This document shows, one piece after another, positions 43,444-52,103 of a DNA stretch of 64,000 nt. The notes beneath the pieces were generated by a model. That model saw only the letters and a program-made list of their open reading frames with translations, did not search any database and was not told the DNA's origin. How positions within the stretch are numbered: position 1 is the stretch's first letter; each line of letters opens with the position of its first letter. The DNA comes from Microbacterium sp. K24 (lineage in GTDB: Bacteria > Actinomycetota > Actinomycetes > Actinomycetales > Microbacteriaceae): positions 1 to 64,000 of the forward strand of contig NZ_SSDJ01000048.1 in NCBI RefSeq assembly GCF_004794465.1. Reading direction: 5' to 3'. Position numbers and translations under genes: made by a program.

Positions 43444-44444
43444 GCCCGCACCCGACGCCGGAGCAGCGCTTCGGCGTTCCCCCCGAGGATCCCGTCGACG
43501 ACACCCGCATCCAGGCCTGCCTCCTCGATGAACTCGACCGGGCTGTCGAGACCCATGTCGAACGGGTAGTCGCTGCCGAGCAGCACGCGCGACTCGCCCG
43601 CGACCTCGACGAGGCGCCGCAGCGCCTCCGGATCGTGCACGACGGTGTCGAACCAGATCTTCGGAAGATACGTCGACGGCGCGTGCGCGCAGCGCTGCGC
43701 CTCGGGCCGCACCCGCCAGGCACGATCGGAGCGCCCGATCGCGAAGGGCAGGTAGCCCCCGCCATGGGCCGCGACGATCGTCAGGTCCGGATGCCGATCG
43801 AGCACGCCCGCGAAGATCAGGTGCGACAGCGCCACCGCATTCTCCACCGGCTGTCCGACCGTGTTCGACAGGTAGAAGCGATCGAGGCGCTCGTCGAGCG
43901 AGCATCCGAACGGGTGCAGGAAGACCACCGCACCGAGCTCGGCGGCCCGCGCCCAGAACGGCTCCAGACGCTCGTCGGAGAGCTCCACGTCGCCCGCGAA
44001 CGACGAGATCTCGACCCCCGCGAGTCCGCGGCCGAGCACTGCGTCGTCGAGGCATTCGACGATCCGCTCCGGATGCTGCAGGGGAACGAGTCCCAGTCCG
44101 ACGAGGCGCTCGGGGGCCTCTGCCACATGCTCGGCCACCAGGCGGTTCGCCTCGTTCGCCGCCCACACCGCCAGCCCCTCGGGCGCCCACGGATAGAAGT
44201 GGTTCGGAGACGCGCTGACCCACTGCACGTCGACGCCCTGGGCGTCCATGTCGGCCAGGCGCACCGGCACCGACGTGAGCTTCGGGATGCGTGCGCCCAC
44301 CATCGGGCCCGAGACGGCGAGGCTCTCCGCCCCGTTCCTGGTGAGTTCGAGCGCCGCGGCCTCGCGCACGAGGTCGGGCACCCGGCGCTCGACCTCCTGC
44401 TGCAGCGACGGCAGCAGCACGTGGGCGTGCACGTCCGTGGTCAT
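43440..44444 (-). CDS. Amidohydrolase-family decarboxylase (ACMSD-like)
   Basis: A 334-residue metal-dependent hydrolase/decarboxylase of the ACMSD/gamma-resorcylate decarboxylase group. Zinc ligands H6 and H8 (DVHAH), H177 (FLHPFG), D292 (LLGSDYPFD) and the His in AAHGGGYLPF (H227) are present. These enzymes remove carboxyl groups from aromatic or ring-opened acids. It starts at ATG 44444 overlapping the monooxygenase stop as ATGA and overlaps FAH-1 at its end. It is therefore part of the coupled aromatic module. Confidence 0.88.
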   Translation of the reverse strand: MTTDVHAHVLLPSLQQEVERRVPDLVREAAALELTRNGAESLAVSGPMVGARIPKLTSVPVRLADMDAQGVDVQWVSASPNHFYPWAPEGLAVWAANEANRLVAEHVAEAPERLVGLGLVPLQHPERIVECLDDAVLGRGLAGVEISSFAGDVELSDERLEPFWARAAELGAVVFLHPFGCSLDERLDRFYLSNTVGQPVENAVALSHLIFAGVLDRHPDLTIVAAHGGGYLPFAIGRSDRAWRVRPEAQRCAHAPSTYLPKIWFDTVVHDPEALRRLVEVAGESRVLLGSDYPFDMGLDSPVEFIEEAGLDAGVVDGILGGNAEALLRRRVRA

Positions 44445-45577
44445 ACCGGCGCCGCCATCTGCTGCGCGATGCCGAAGATGAGTCCGCCGGCGTCGGCCTC
44501 GCGGTTGTGCTCGAGCTGCCAGCGGCCGAGCTGCACCGAGGCATCGACCACCGCCTGGGCGCGAGGCAGCCGTCGCGCATGGAACTCGTCGAAGAGCGCG
44601 TCGTCGACGGCATCCCGTCCGGTCAGCAGCTCGGTGAGCACGAACGCGTCCTCGAGCCCCTGCGCTGCGCCCTGCGCGATCGTCGGAGGGCAGGAATGCG
44701 CGGCGTCGCCGATCACGATCACGCGGCCGCGGTTCCAGGGAGCCGGCACGACGTGCTGCGTGAACCAGGTGTAGTTCGCGACAGCGCCGGCCTCGAGATC
44801 GGCGCGGATCGAGTTCCACGGCCCGTCGTACGCGCGCGACGCCTCGAGCATGATCTGTGTGGCCTCCTCGCCCGTGACCCCGAAGCGATCCTGGGCGTCT
44901 TCGACGAGGAACGCGTACATGGTGTCGTCGCCGGTGGGCGTGTAGCCCGCGATGTACATCGGACCCCCGTAATACAGCTCCGAGCGGTCGACGTCGGCGG
45001 GGCGGGAGACGAACGCGCGCCAGATGCCCATGCCGGTCGGCTCGGGCTTGGTCTCGATGCCGACGAGCTCGCGCACCGCCGAGTGCAGGCCGTCTGCCCC
45101 GATGAGCAGGTCGTACTCCCCCGTCGATTCCTCGTTCACGAACACCTCGACCGCTTCCGCGCCGTGGGCTTGCAGCCCCGTCACCTTCGCTCCGAAACGC
45201 ACCTCGGCACCCGCTGCGCGCGCGTGCTCCAGCAGGATGCGCGTGAGTTCGGCGCGCGGCATCCCCATCGCGGCCGGGTAGTCCGGACCGCCCGTCTTCA
45301 CGTCGGGGAGCGCGGCGACCACGGGGGCACCGGGGCCGGGAGCGCGCAGGTTGAGCCCTTCGAACGGGAAGCCCGCCGCGCGGATGTCGTCCCATGCGCC
45401 GAGCGCATCGAAGACGCGCAGGGCGTTGCCCTGCAGCGAGATGCCGGAGCCGAGGGTCGACGGGGCGTCCTTCGCCTCGAAGACGACGACCTCCACGCCC
45501 GCCTTGGCCAGCTGGATGGCGGCGGCGAGCCCGGCGACCCCGGTGCCGGCGATCGCGACCTTTCGTACTGCGGTCAT
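44441..45577 (-). CDS. FAD-dependent aromatic monooxygenase
   Basis: A 378-residue class A flavin monooxygenase of the salicylate/3-hydroxybenzoate/kynurenine hydroxylase type. The FAD motif GTGVAGLAAA (11-20), the DG motif DLLIGADGLHS (156-166) and the GD motif VIGDAAHSCPP (289-298) are all present. It would hydroxylate the aromatic ring, preparing it for extradiol cleavage. ATG 45577 has GGGAGG upstream. Neighbours are the cyclase and decarboxylase. The exact ring substrate is unknown. Confidence 0.9.
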   Translation of the reverse strand: MTAVRKVAIAGTGVAGLAAAIQLAKAGVEVVVFEAKDAPSTLGSGISLQGNALRVFDALGAWDDIRAAGFPFEGLNLRAPGPGAPVVAALPDVKTGGPDYPAAMGMPRAELTRILLEHARAAGAEVRFGAKVTGLQAHGAEAVEVFVNEESTGEYDLLIGADGLHSAVRELVGIETKPEPTGMGIWRAFVSRPADVDRSELYYGGPMYIAGYTPTGDDTMYAFLVEDAQDRFGVTGEEATQIMLEASRAYDGPWNSIRADLEAGAVANYTWFTQHVVPAPWNRGRVIVIGDAAHSCPPTIAQGAAQGLEDAFVLTELLTGRDAVDDALFDEFHARRLPRAQAVVDASVQLGRWQLEHNREADAGGLIFGIAQQMAAPV

Positions 45578-45617
45578 GTGCAGAACCTCCCTGTTCTGAG
45601 TGAGCGATGTTTCTTGT

Positions 45618-46616
45618 CTAGAGGATGGCGACCGGATTCACCGGCGAGCCGACCGCGCCCGTGATCGGCAGCGGCGGAGCGGACAGCAGGAAGTCCCACC
45701 GGCCGCGTTCCGCGCACGCCTCGGCGAGCTCGTCGAGGTTCCACATCTCGCCGATCGTCAGGCCGAGGTTGGGGATGACGACCTGGTGCAGCGGCTGGAA
45801 TGCCGGCACGTCGAACTCGTTCGGTCGCACCTCGAATCCCCACGTGTCGGTCGCGATCGCCGCGATCTCGGTGCGGTGCAGCCAGCCGGCCGTCGTCAGC
45901 GACAGTCCGGGTGCGGGTCCGCCGGCGTAGTCGCCCCAGCCCTCGCGGCGCGTGCGGGCGTACTGACCGGTGCGCACGACCACGATGTCGCCACGACCGA
46001 CCGTGCTCGACGGTCCCTGTGCGGCGATCGTGGCCTCGAGATCGGCGACCGTGATGGCGTGGCCGTCGGGCAGCTCGCCGGTCTCGGGGAACAGGTGGCG
46101 TCCGACGTCGAGAAGGACGCCGCGCGAGACGATGACGGATGCCGCGTGCTCGATGCCCGTGACGAGATCGCCATCGCTGGTGACGACGTCTCCTGCCCGT
46201 CGCCCGTTCCAGGCGTTGCCGTGGTCGAAGATGTGACCGAGGCCGTCCCACTGCGTGGAGCACTGCAGCGGCATCGCGATCACGTCGTCGGCGCCGCCGA
46301 TGCCGTGCGGGAAGCCCTGATTGCCGCGTTCGGCGTCGACGCCGGTGTCGGTCATCGTGTGCACGGGGTTGGTGCGGCGGCGCCACCCCTTCTGCGGCCC
46401 GTCGGTGTCGAAGCGCTGCGACAGCGACACGACCCGACCGGTCGAGACGAGCGTCGCCGCCGTGGCACGCGTGGCATCGTCGATGAAGTTCAGGGTTCCG
46501 AGCACGTCGTCCTCGCCCCAGCGACCCCAGTTGCGGAACGCCGTGGCGCGCGCCGCGATCTCGGACTCCGGGTCGCTGCGGTCCAGGTCCGCCGGGTTCT
46601 CCGACGGGGTCGTCAT
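45618..46616 (-). CDS. Cyclase-family (KynB/isatin hydrolase-like) hydrolase
   Basis: A 332-residue cyclase-superfamily protein, members of which hydrolyse amides or lactones (kynurenine formamidase, isatin hydrolase). The metal motif is STQWDGLGHIFDHG rather than the usual HxGTHxDxPxH; the aspartate and His positions are retained but the first His is not obvious. It overlaps the FAH-2 stop as ATGA (46613-46616). In this operon it could open a lactone formed in ring fission. Substrate uncertain. Confidence 0.8.
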   Translation of the reverse strand: MTTPSENPADLDRSDPESEIAARATAFRNWGRWGEDDVLGTLNFIDDATRATAATLVSTGRVVSLSQRFDTDGPQKGWRRRTNPVHTMTDTGVDAERGNQGFPHGIGGADDVIAMPLQCSTQWDGLGHIFDHGNAWNGRRAGDVVTSDGDLVTGIEHAASVIVSRGVLLDVGRHLFPETGELPDGHAITVADLEATIAAQGPSSTVGRGDIVVVRTGQYARTRREGWGDYAGGPAPGLSLTTAGWLHRTEIAAIATDTWGFEVRPNEFDVPAFQPLHQVVIPNLGLTIGEMWNLDELAEACAERGRWDFLLSAPPLPITGAVGSPVNPVAIL

Positions 46617-47587
46617 GAAGACGCTCCGTCCGAGGCCGGCGAGACGCAGCGCACGACCTGCGTGCCGAGATTCGCGATCGTGCCGGTCATCACGTCGCCG
46701 TCGCGGAGGAAGCGCCGCCAGTGCTGACCGTTGCCGGCCGGGCTGCCCGTGAGCAGCAGATCACCGGGATAGAGCGGGTGCGTCTGCGATGCGGCGGAGA
46801 GGAGAGCGGGGATGTCGAAGAGCAGGTCGCTCGTCGAGGCGTCCTGCATCGTCTGCCCGTTGAGGTCGAGGCGCACCGCGGCCTCCTCCGCCGAGACGAA
46901 GGGCGCCGGGACCAGGAACGGACCGGTCGGCAGGAAGCCGGGCGCGTTCTTGGCGCGGTACCAGTCGGTGCCGATCTCCTTCATGTCCTTGCGGAACACG
47001 AGGTCGCGGGTCGTGACGTCGTTGACGATCGTGTAGCCGGCGATGTGCTCCCAAGCGTCCTCACGGGAGACCTGGAAGGCCTCGCGGCCGATGACCAGGG
47101 CGAGCTCGAGCTCCCAGTCGTGCACCTCGCTGTAGGCCGGGAGCACCAGCGGAACGTCGTCGCCGACCACGGCCGCGGGCAATCCGATGAAGAAGTACGG
47201 CTCGCCGTTCGCCTTGCGATCGTCCATCATGGCGGCGGCGAACTCCCGCGCCTGCTCCGGTGTGCGGTCGGAGTTCTGCGTCAGGCCGGCCGCGACGAGC
47301 TCGATCACGTGCTCACGGTAGTTGGCGCCGGTCTGCAGCACCTGGCGCGGCTCGACCGGAGCGGTGAGGGTGACGTCGGCGAGAGAGACCCACGGACCGT
47401 CCGCGTCGGCGAGCGCCTGCAGACGATCCCAGTCAGGAGCGGCGAGGAAGGCGTTCAAGCCGTCCGCGCCCAGATCCTCGGAGGAGAGCGGGCGGATGCG
47501 CTCGCCCGCTGCGAGACCGAGGCGCACACGTCCCTCCTCGCGGTAGCGCGCCAGGGCGAAGGGGGCGTCGGGTGCTGTCGTCGTCAT
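46613..47587 (-). CDS. Fumarylacetoacetate hydrolase-family protein (2)
   Basis: A 324-residue second FAH-superfamily enzyme, not an obvious duplicate of FAH-1. Metal-binding acids are in HDWELELALVIG, GYTIVNDVTTRD and KDMKEIGTD, as in fumarylpyruvate/acylpyruvate hydrolases. AGAGGATC precedes ATG 47587. It follows the extradiol dioxygenase gene by 77 bp, the position expected for an enzyme that acts on its ring-opened product. Confidence 0.87.
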   Translation of the reverse strand: MTTTAPDAPFALARYREEGRVRLGLAAGERIRPLSSEDLGADGLNAFLAAPDWDRLQALADADGPWVSLADVTLTAPVEPRQVLQTGANYREHVIELVAAGLTQNSDRTPEQAREFAAAMMDDRKANGEPYFFIGLPAAVVGDDVPLVLPAYSEVHDWELELALVIGREAFQVSREDAWEHIAGYTIVNDVTTRDLVFRKDMKEIGTDWYRAKNAPGFLPTGPFLVPAPFVSAEEAAVRLDLNGQTMQDASTSDLLFDIPALLSAASQTHPLYPGDLLLTGSPAGNGQHWRRFLRDGDVMTGTIANLGTQVVRCVSPASDGASS

Positions 47588-47664
47588 CGTCGGTCGATCC
47601 TCTGTCGTTCAGTATGGCCTCGTGGATTCCGGGGCGGACGACGGCGTCCGCCCCGGAGAGGTGC

Positions 47665-48684
47665 TCAACCCTGGCCGTGCTTGGCGTACGGGTTGAAGAG
47701 TGCTTCCTTGATCTCGTCGGGCACGCCCTCTTCGGTCGCGCTGGGGCCGTCCGCCGCGGGGAACGATTCCGTCATCGACATCGGCATGGCGCCGTTGCGG
47801 TAGAAGTTGTTCGAGCCCAGCGACGGCTTCCAGGTGTTCGGCTCCCAGTCGGGCACGTAGTTGCGGTAGCCGCCGGTGTTCAGCTCGATGCGCAGCGACG
47901 ACGGCTCGCGGTAGTAGAGGAACGTCTGCTCGCCGATGCCGTGGATGTTCGGGCCGTACTCGATCGGGATGCCGTTTTCCATGAGGGTGTCGGCGGCGAT
48001 CAGCAGCTCCTCACGGGTGTCGACCCAGAACGCGTAGTGGTTGATGCGCCCGGCGCGGGTCGAGCCGTCGAGCACGACACCGAGGTCGTGCGACTTCTCG
48101 TTGGTGGTGAGCACGGAGAAGACCGAGATGGGCGCCTCGTCGAGGATCGTCTTGGCCATGATCCGGAACCCGAGCACCTCGTTGTACCAGGCGGCGAAGT
48201 CGTCGACGCTGCTGGTCGCGATGGTGACGTGGTCGAGCTGGCGCGGCGCACCGGCGACACTGGAGCGCTTCTCGGGGCGGTCGGGGTAGATCGACGCCGT
48301 GGCGCCGCTCGCCTGGTGACGCGTGACGTCCCAGTGCAGGGTCATCGAGTGCCCCCAGGGTCCGGTGAAGCGGTAGGCGCGGCCGATGTGCGGCACGTCG
48401 TCGAGCCACTCGCCGTCGATGCCGGCGGCTTCGATGCGCTGGGCGGCTTCGTCGAGCGCCTCGGCGCTGGAGGTGCGCCAGGCCATCGTGGCGAGGGAGG
48501 GCTCGTCGCCCGGGATCACCACGAGCGAATACGCGTAGTAGTCGCCCCAGCAGCGCAGGTACACGGCACCGTCCACGCGGTCCACGACGGTGAGTCCGAC
48601 CTGGTCCTCGTAGAACTTCACCGACGCTTCGACGTCGGGGGTGGTGATCGCCACGTAGGAGAGGTGGGAGAGCAGCTTGATCAT
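47665..48684 (-). CDS. Type I extradiol ring-cleavage dioxygenase
   Basis: A 339-residue VOC-fold dioxygenase (catechol 2,3-dioxygenase group). The iron ligands are H152 (LDHVTIA), H216 (INHYAFWVD) and E267 (RIELNTGG) in the C-terminal domain; the N-terminal domain is a non-metal repeat. It cleaves a catechol-type ring next to the hydroxyl pair. GAAAGGATC precedes ATG 48684. It is first of the aromatic operon on the minus strand. An aglycone bearing a catechol group, or one made by the monooxygenase, is the likely substrate. Confidence 0.9.
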   Translation of the reverse strand: MIKLLSHLSYVAITTPDVEASVKFYEDQVGLTVVDRVDGAVYLRCWGDYYAYSLVVIPGDEPSLATMAWRTSSAEALDEAAQRIEAAGIDGEWLDDVPHIGRAYRFTGPWGHSMTLHWDVTRHQASGATASIYPDRPEKRSSVAGAPRQLDHVTIATSSVDDFAAWYNEVLGFRIMAKTILDEAPISVFSVLTTNEKSHDLGVVLDGSTRAGRINHYAFWVDTREELLIAADTLMENGIPIEYGPNIHGIGEQTFLYYREPSSLRIELNTGGYRNYVPDWEPNTWKPSLGSNNFYRNGAMPMSMTESFPAADGPSATEEGVPDEIKEALFNPYAKHGQG

Positions 48685-48740
48685 CTTCGATCCTTTCGTG
48701 GGGGCTCTGGGAACTGCCCCGCGCTCTACTTTGGTCGGAT

Positions 48741-48754
48741 CCTGACTATTCAGG
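48741..48754. promoter_or_regulatory. Dyad upstream of the aromatic operon
   Basis: CCTGA-CTAT-TCAGG lies 57-70 bp upstream of the dioxygenase start and extends, with a one-base bulge, to GGAT/ATCC. ACTTTGGTCG at 48729-48738, shared with the MFS promoter, lies alongside. Promoter boxes could not be set confidently. Confidence 0.45.
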
Positions 48755-48789
48755 AATCCCGATGTGGCTATGCGGGGGATCAGCCTCGT

Positions 48790-49554
48790 TTATCTCGACG
48801 CCAGCATCCTCGTCGCGAGCGCCGAATCATGCCGGAACGCTCCCAGATCAGAGGGAATGGCCCTCTCCTCGACCGCATCGATCGCACGCCGCAGAGCCAC
48901 CCGCTCGCCTGCCTCATGCCGACGCGGGCGCAGCAGCCGGCCTTCGGCGGTGCTCACCTCCACGCTCCGGAGACCGGTGGCGGCGTCGAGATCGACCTCG
49001 ACGCGCGTCTCACCGAGGGCATGCGCGCGCAGCCGCGCTCCCCCTCGGCCCATCAGAGCGGATGCCGTCACCGTCGCGGCACTCCGCGAGTGCGGCTCCT
49101 CGAGCAGAGCGAGCACCCCGTGCGGGAGCGATGCCGCGGCACGGAGTTCCAGTTCGCCTCCCGCCAGCACGCGGAGCCAGCCGACGGCGTCGCGCACCAC
49201 GGCGTTCAGGTCCGAGAGGGTCGCGACGGCATCCGCCATCACATGCCGGGAATCCTCCGGCACGGCGGCATCCGCCACCACGTCGACGCGAAGCCACGGC
49301 CGATCGAGCAGGATCGGCGTCCGACCGCCCGCCGTCTCGAGAGCAGCGATCTCCTCGTCGTCGACCGTGATCGGATCCGCGATGAGCAGCGCCGCGGCGC
49401 CCGCCCGCACGGCGACCAGAGAACGCTGCGGCCATCCTCGCGACCCATCGACGACGACGATCGCGCCCAAAGTCTCTTCGACCGCTTGCGCGCGCAGCGG
49501 CAGCTCCGCGACCGCCGTCCGATAGTGCCCCGTTGCACCGTTGACGCCGATCAT
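48790..49554 (-). CDS. Hypothetical protein coupled to a Gfo/Idh/MocA gene
   Basis: A 254-residue soluble protein of unclear family. It has an alternating hydrophobic/charged pattern typical of an alpha/beta protein, but no motif I can name; the tail has RRHEAGERVALRRAID. ATG 49554 overlaps the oxidoreductase stop as ATGA (49551-49554), so the two are translated together. It could be an accessory subunit or a substrate-binding protein for the oxidoreductase. Function unknown. Confidence 0.7.
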   Translation of the reverse strand: MIGVNGATGHYRTAVAELPLRAQAVEETLGAIVVVDGSRGWPQRSLVAVRAGAAALLIADPITVDDEEIAALETAGGRTPILLDRPWLRVDVVADAAVPEDSRHVMADAVATLSDLNAVVRDAVGWLRVLAGGELELRAAASLPHGVLALLEEPHSRSAATVTASALMGRGGARLRAHALGETRVEVDLDAATGLRSVEVSTAEGRLLRPRRHEAGERVALRRAIDAVEERAIPSDLGAFRHDSALATRMLASR

Positions 49555-50591
49555 CGCGGCATCCCGTCACGGACCGCGGCAGCCGCGGCATCCGCCAGGT
49601 CGATCGCGTAGGAGGCGTCGGCCAGGATCTCGTCGTACTCCACGGTCTCGACCCCGGCGGCGAGCGCCGCCACCACCCGCCATTCGGCCAGATATCCGTC
49701 ATCGGGAAGAGGCGGGTACTCCGACACGCGCCCGTCGACATGACGGACGCGCGCTCGCGCACTGCCGTCGTGGACGAAGGCCGGAGGGAACTCGATGTCG
49801 ACGAGGTCGCGCCCGGTCGAGACCGACAGACGCCACAGCGCCTCGGCCCCCGCCGGGAGCATCACCGCGGTGAGACGTATGAGGACGTCGCCGGCGACGA
49901 ATCCGACGCCGTAGCCGATCGGGGCGATCGGACGGGCGAACAGCACTCTGTCGAGACGAGGCGCGAGGTCGCGCAGCAGCGGGAGATCGTGGATGCCGAG
50001 GCCGAGGATCAGCTGGCGGACGACGGCGGCGGAGAAGTCGGGATCGTTCCAGTCCGGAGCCGGGCGGGCCGGCGCCGCACCCGGCAGCGACTCCGTCACC
50101 ACGTCGTGATACCGCCCGTTCGGAGGCAACGAGACCGTGACCGACACAGAGCGAACCGGCGCCTGCTCTGCGGCGATGTGGTGCCGGGCCCTTCCCCAGG
50201 CCGGATCGAAGAGGTGGTTCGTCCCCACCACGAGCGCCGCCCCCGAGCGCCGGCAGGCGTCGATGACGGCTCTCGCATCGTCGTGGGTGAGCGCGATCGG
50301 CTTCTCGCACATGATCGTGCGCGCGCCCGCCTCGACGGCGGCGAGGATCTGCGCGGCATGGCGCTCCGGCGGCGAGCAGATGGCCACGATGTCGACGGCG
50401 GGATCGCCGAGCAGCTCGTCGATCCCGGACGACCAGCGCGCGTCCGTCCGCGCGGCGAGGGCTTCGGCCCTCCCGCTCCCGCTGTCGGCGACGTGCACGA
50501 CACGGAACAGCTCAGGCATCCGGTCGAGCGTCGGCAGGTGCAGCGCGGACACCCCTGGACCGGCTCCGATCACGCCGACGCCGTATGGCAT
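49551..50591 (-). CDS. Gfo/Idh/MocA-family oxidoreductase (1)
   Basis: A 346-residue NAD(P)-dependent sugar oxidoreductase. The Rossmann motif is GVIGAGPGVSALH (6-18) and the family lysine is in MCEKPIALT (about residue 98). It starts at ATG 50591, preceded by AGAGGAG, with a promoter at 50642-50671. In C-glycoside pathways such enzymes reduce or oxidise 3-oxo sugars. The C-terminal substrate domain lacks the usual D-x-x-x-H signature in a clear form (GLGIHDLPLL), so activity may differ. It is divergent from the ROK regulator. Confidence 0.85.
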   Translation of the reverse strand: MPYGVGVIGAGPGVSALHLPTLDRMPELFRVVHVADSGSGRAEALAARTDARWSSGIDELLGDPAVDIVAICSPPERHAAQILAAVEAGARTIMCEKPIALTHDDARAVIDACRRSGAALVVGTNHLFDPAWGRARHHIAAEQAPVRSVSVTVSLPPNGRYHDVVTESLPGAAPARPAPDWNDPDFSAAVVRQLILGLGIHDLPLLRDLAPRLDRVLFARPIAPIGYGVGFVAGDVLIRLTAVMLPAGAEALWRLSVSTGRDLVDIEFPPAFVHDGSARARVRHVDGRVSEYPPLPDDGYLAEWRVVAALAAGVETVEYDEILADASYAIDLADAAAAAVRDGMPR

Positions 50592-50641
50592 GAGTCTGCT
50601 CCTCTCGCGGAAGCAGGGAGCCCCCATCGGCTTTTGTTGGA

Positions 50642-50671
50642 ACTCTACCTAAGTTCGCTCTGCTGCGACAA
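50642..50671 (-). promoter_or_regulatory. Promoter of the Gfo/Idh/MocA gene (divergent from ROK)
   Basis: TTGTCG (50671-50666), 18-bp spacer, TAGAGT (50647-50642) on the minus strand. The short gap to the rok start (50723) places a ROK regulator to control both directions. Confidence 0.55.
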
Positions 50672-50722
50672 TAGATCGGGCGATGTCCGCGGATTTCGCC
50701 GATTCCTGTGTGAAGATCGGGT

Positions 50723-51994
50723 ATGGCCAGTGAGTCCACCCTCCGTTTCGGTGCGCAGACCGATGAGATGACGAGCCTGCTGCGCATCGTCAACCTCGTC
50801 CGCACAGGCGAAGCCGTGACGCGCCCCGACATCGGTCGCCTCACCGGACTCGGGCGCGGCGTCGTGGCGCAGCGCGTCGACCACGCGATCGAGGTCGGAT
50901 TCCTCCAGGACGGCGAGTTCGCCCCCTCGTCCGGAGGACGCGCACCGCGCACCCTGCGCTTCCGCGCCGAACGCGGCCGCGTGATCATCTGTGCGCTCGG
51001 CGCCCTGCACATCCATGTGGGCATCGCCGACCTCGACGGCGTGATCCTGGCCGATTCGCACCGCGCGTGGGACATCGCCCGCGGGCCGGAGGAGACGCTC
51101 GACGAGGCGATGTCGATGATCGACGGGCTCCTCGAGAAGGACGACGTTCCCGACACCCCCGTCTGGGCGATCACCGTCGGCGTGCCGGGGCCTGTGGACT
51201 TCGCCTCGGGCCGCCCCGTGGCGCCGCCGATCATGCCCGGATGGAACGGCTTCGACATCCGCACCCGCTTCGAAGAGCGGTTCGATGCGCCGACCTGGGT
51301 CGACAATGACGTCAACATCCTGGCGTTCAGCGAGCGCGAGCGCCGCGAGAACGACGGCATCGATCTGATCTACTGCAAGATCGGCTCGGGGATCGGCGCC
51401 GGCCTGCTCTCGCGCGGCCGCGTGCACCGCGGTGCGAACGGCGCGGCCGGCGATATCGGGCACGTACGCGTGCGCGATTCGGAGGAGCTGTGCCGGTGCG
51501 GCAAGGTCGGCTGCCTCGAGGCGGTGGCCGGCGGCTGGGCGCTCGTGCGCGACGCCGAACGTGCTCTGTCCGAAGGAGGCGCGGGACGCCTCGCGCAGCA
51601 CGTGGCCGACGGCGAACCCCTCACCCCCGAGGCGATCGCGCGGGCCGCGGAAGGCGGCGATGCGCTGTCGATCTCGCTGATCCGGAAGTCGGCGCGCGTG
51701 GCCGGCGAATCGATCGCGACTCTGGTCAACGTCTTCAACCCGAGCATCATCGTCATCGGCGGCGCGGTCGCCGCGGCGGGTGAGCTCTTCCTCGCTGAGA
51801 TCCGGCAACGCGTCTACGAACTCTCGCTCCCCCTCGCCACCCGCGACCTGTCGATCGTGAATTCCCTGAACGATCAGCGCGAGCCGCTGCGCGGCGGCGC
51901 CGCCCTCGCTCGGGAAGAGCTCTTCGACGAGACCTTCCCGCGGTGGTTCGCCGACGGTGCGCCGACCGTGGCCCGCATCCGTTCGACGGAGTGA
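50723..51994 (+). CDS. ROK-family transcriptional regulator
   Basis: A 423-residue sugar-responsive repressor/activator. The N-terminal winged HTH is about residues 15-75 (TSLLRIVNLVRTGEAVTRPDIGRLTGLG); the ROK ATPase/sugar-kinase-like domain follows, with the zinc signature CRCGKVGCLEAVAGG (about 255-269) and the DNDVN nucleotide loop. It stands between the divergent oxidoreductase gene and the third deglycosidase pair (52104-53575). I infer it regulates one or both, responding to the sugar or 3-oxo sugar. Confidence 0.92.
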   Translation: MASESTLRFGAQTDEMTSLLRIVNLVRTGEAVTRPDIGRLTGLGRGVVAQRVDHAIEVGFLQDGEFAPSSGGRAPRTLRFRAERGRVIICALGALHIHVGIADLDGVILADSHRAWDIARGPEETLDEAMSMIDGLLEKDDVPDTPVWAITVGVPGPVDFASGRPVAPPIMPGWNGFDIRTRFEERFDAPTWVDNDVNILAFSERERRENDGIDLIYCKIGSGIGAGLLSRGRVHRGANGAAGDIGHVRVRDSEELCRCGKVGCLEAVAGGWALVRDAERALSEGGAGRLAQHVADGEPLTPEAIARAAEGGDALSISLIRKSARVAGESIATLVNVFNPSIIVIGGAVAAAGELFLAEIRQRVYELSLPLATRDLSIVNSLNDQREPLRGGAALAREELFDETFPRWFADGAPTVARIRSTE

Positions 51995-52024
51995 TCCGCA
52001 CACCGTCGCCCCTTCTTCCTAAAT

Positions 52025-52047
52025 CAGACATAAGAATGTATTGTCTG
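52025..52047 (+). promoter_or_regulatory. Putative operator before the third deglycosidase set
   Basis: CAGACA (52025-52030) and TGTCTG (52042-52047) form a dyad with an 11-bp spacer just upstream of the beta-subunit gene. It lies between rok and its probable target; the ROK protein is a candidate ligand. Confidence 0.5.
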
Positions 52048-52103
52048 GACTGAAGTCGAAGGAGAGGCGTCGAGGATGATGCGCGAGACACTGCCCGAAC
52101 TGC

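Noticed and set aside
42466..44613. Fused 715-codon version of the FAH gene
   Set aside because: The first ~390 codons are out-of-frame shadow of the amidohydrolase and monooxygenase; the ATGA overlap at 43440-43443 gives a natural start.
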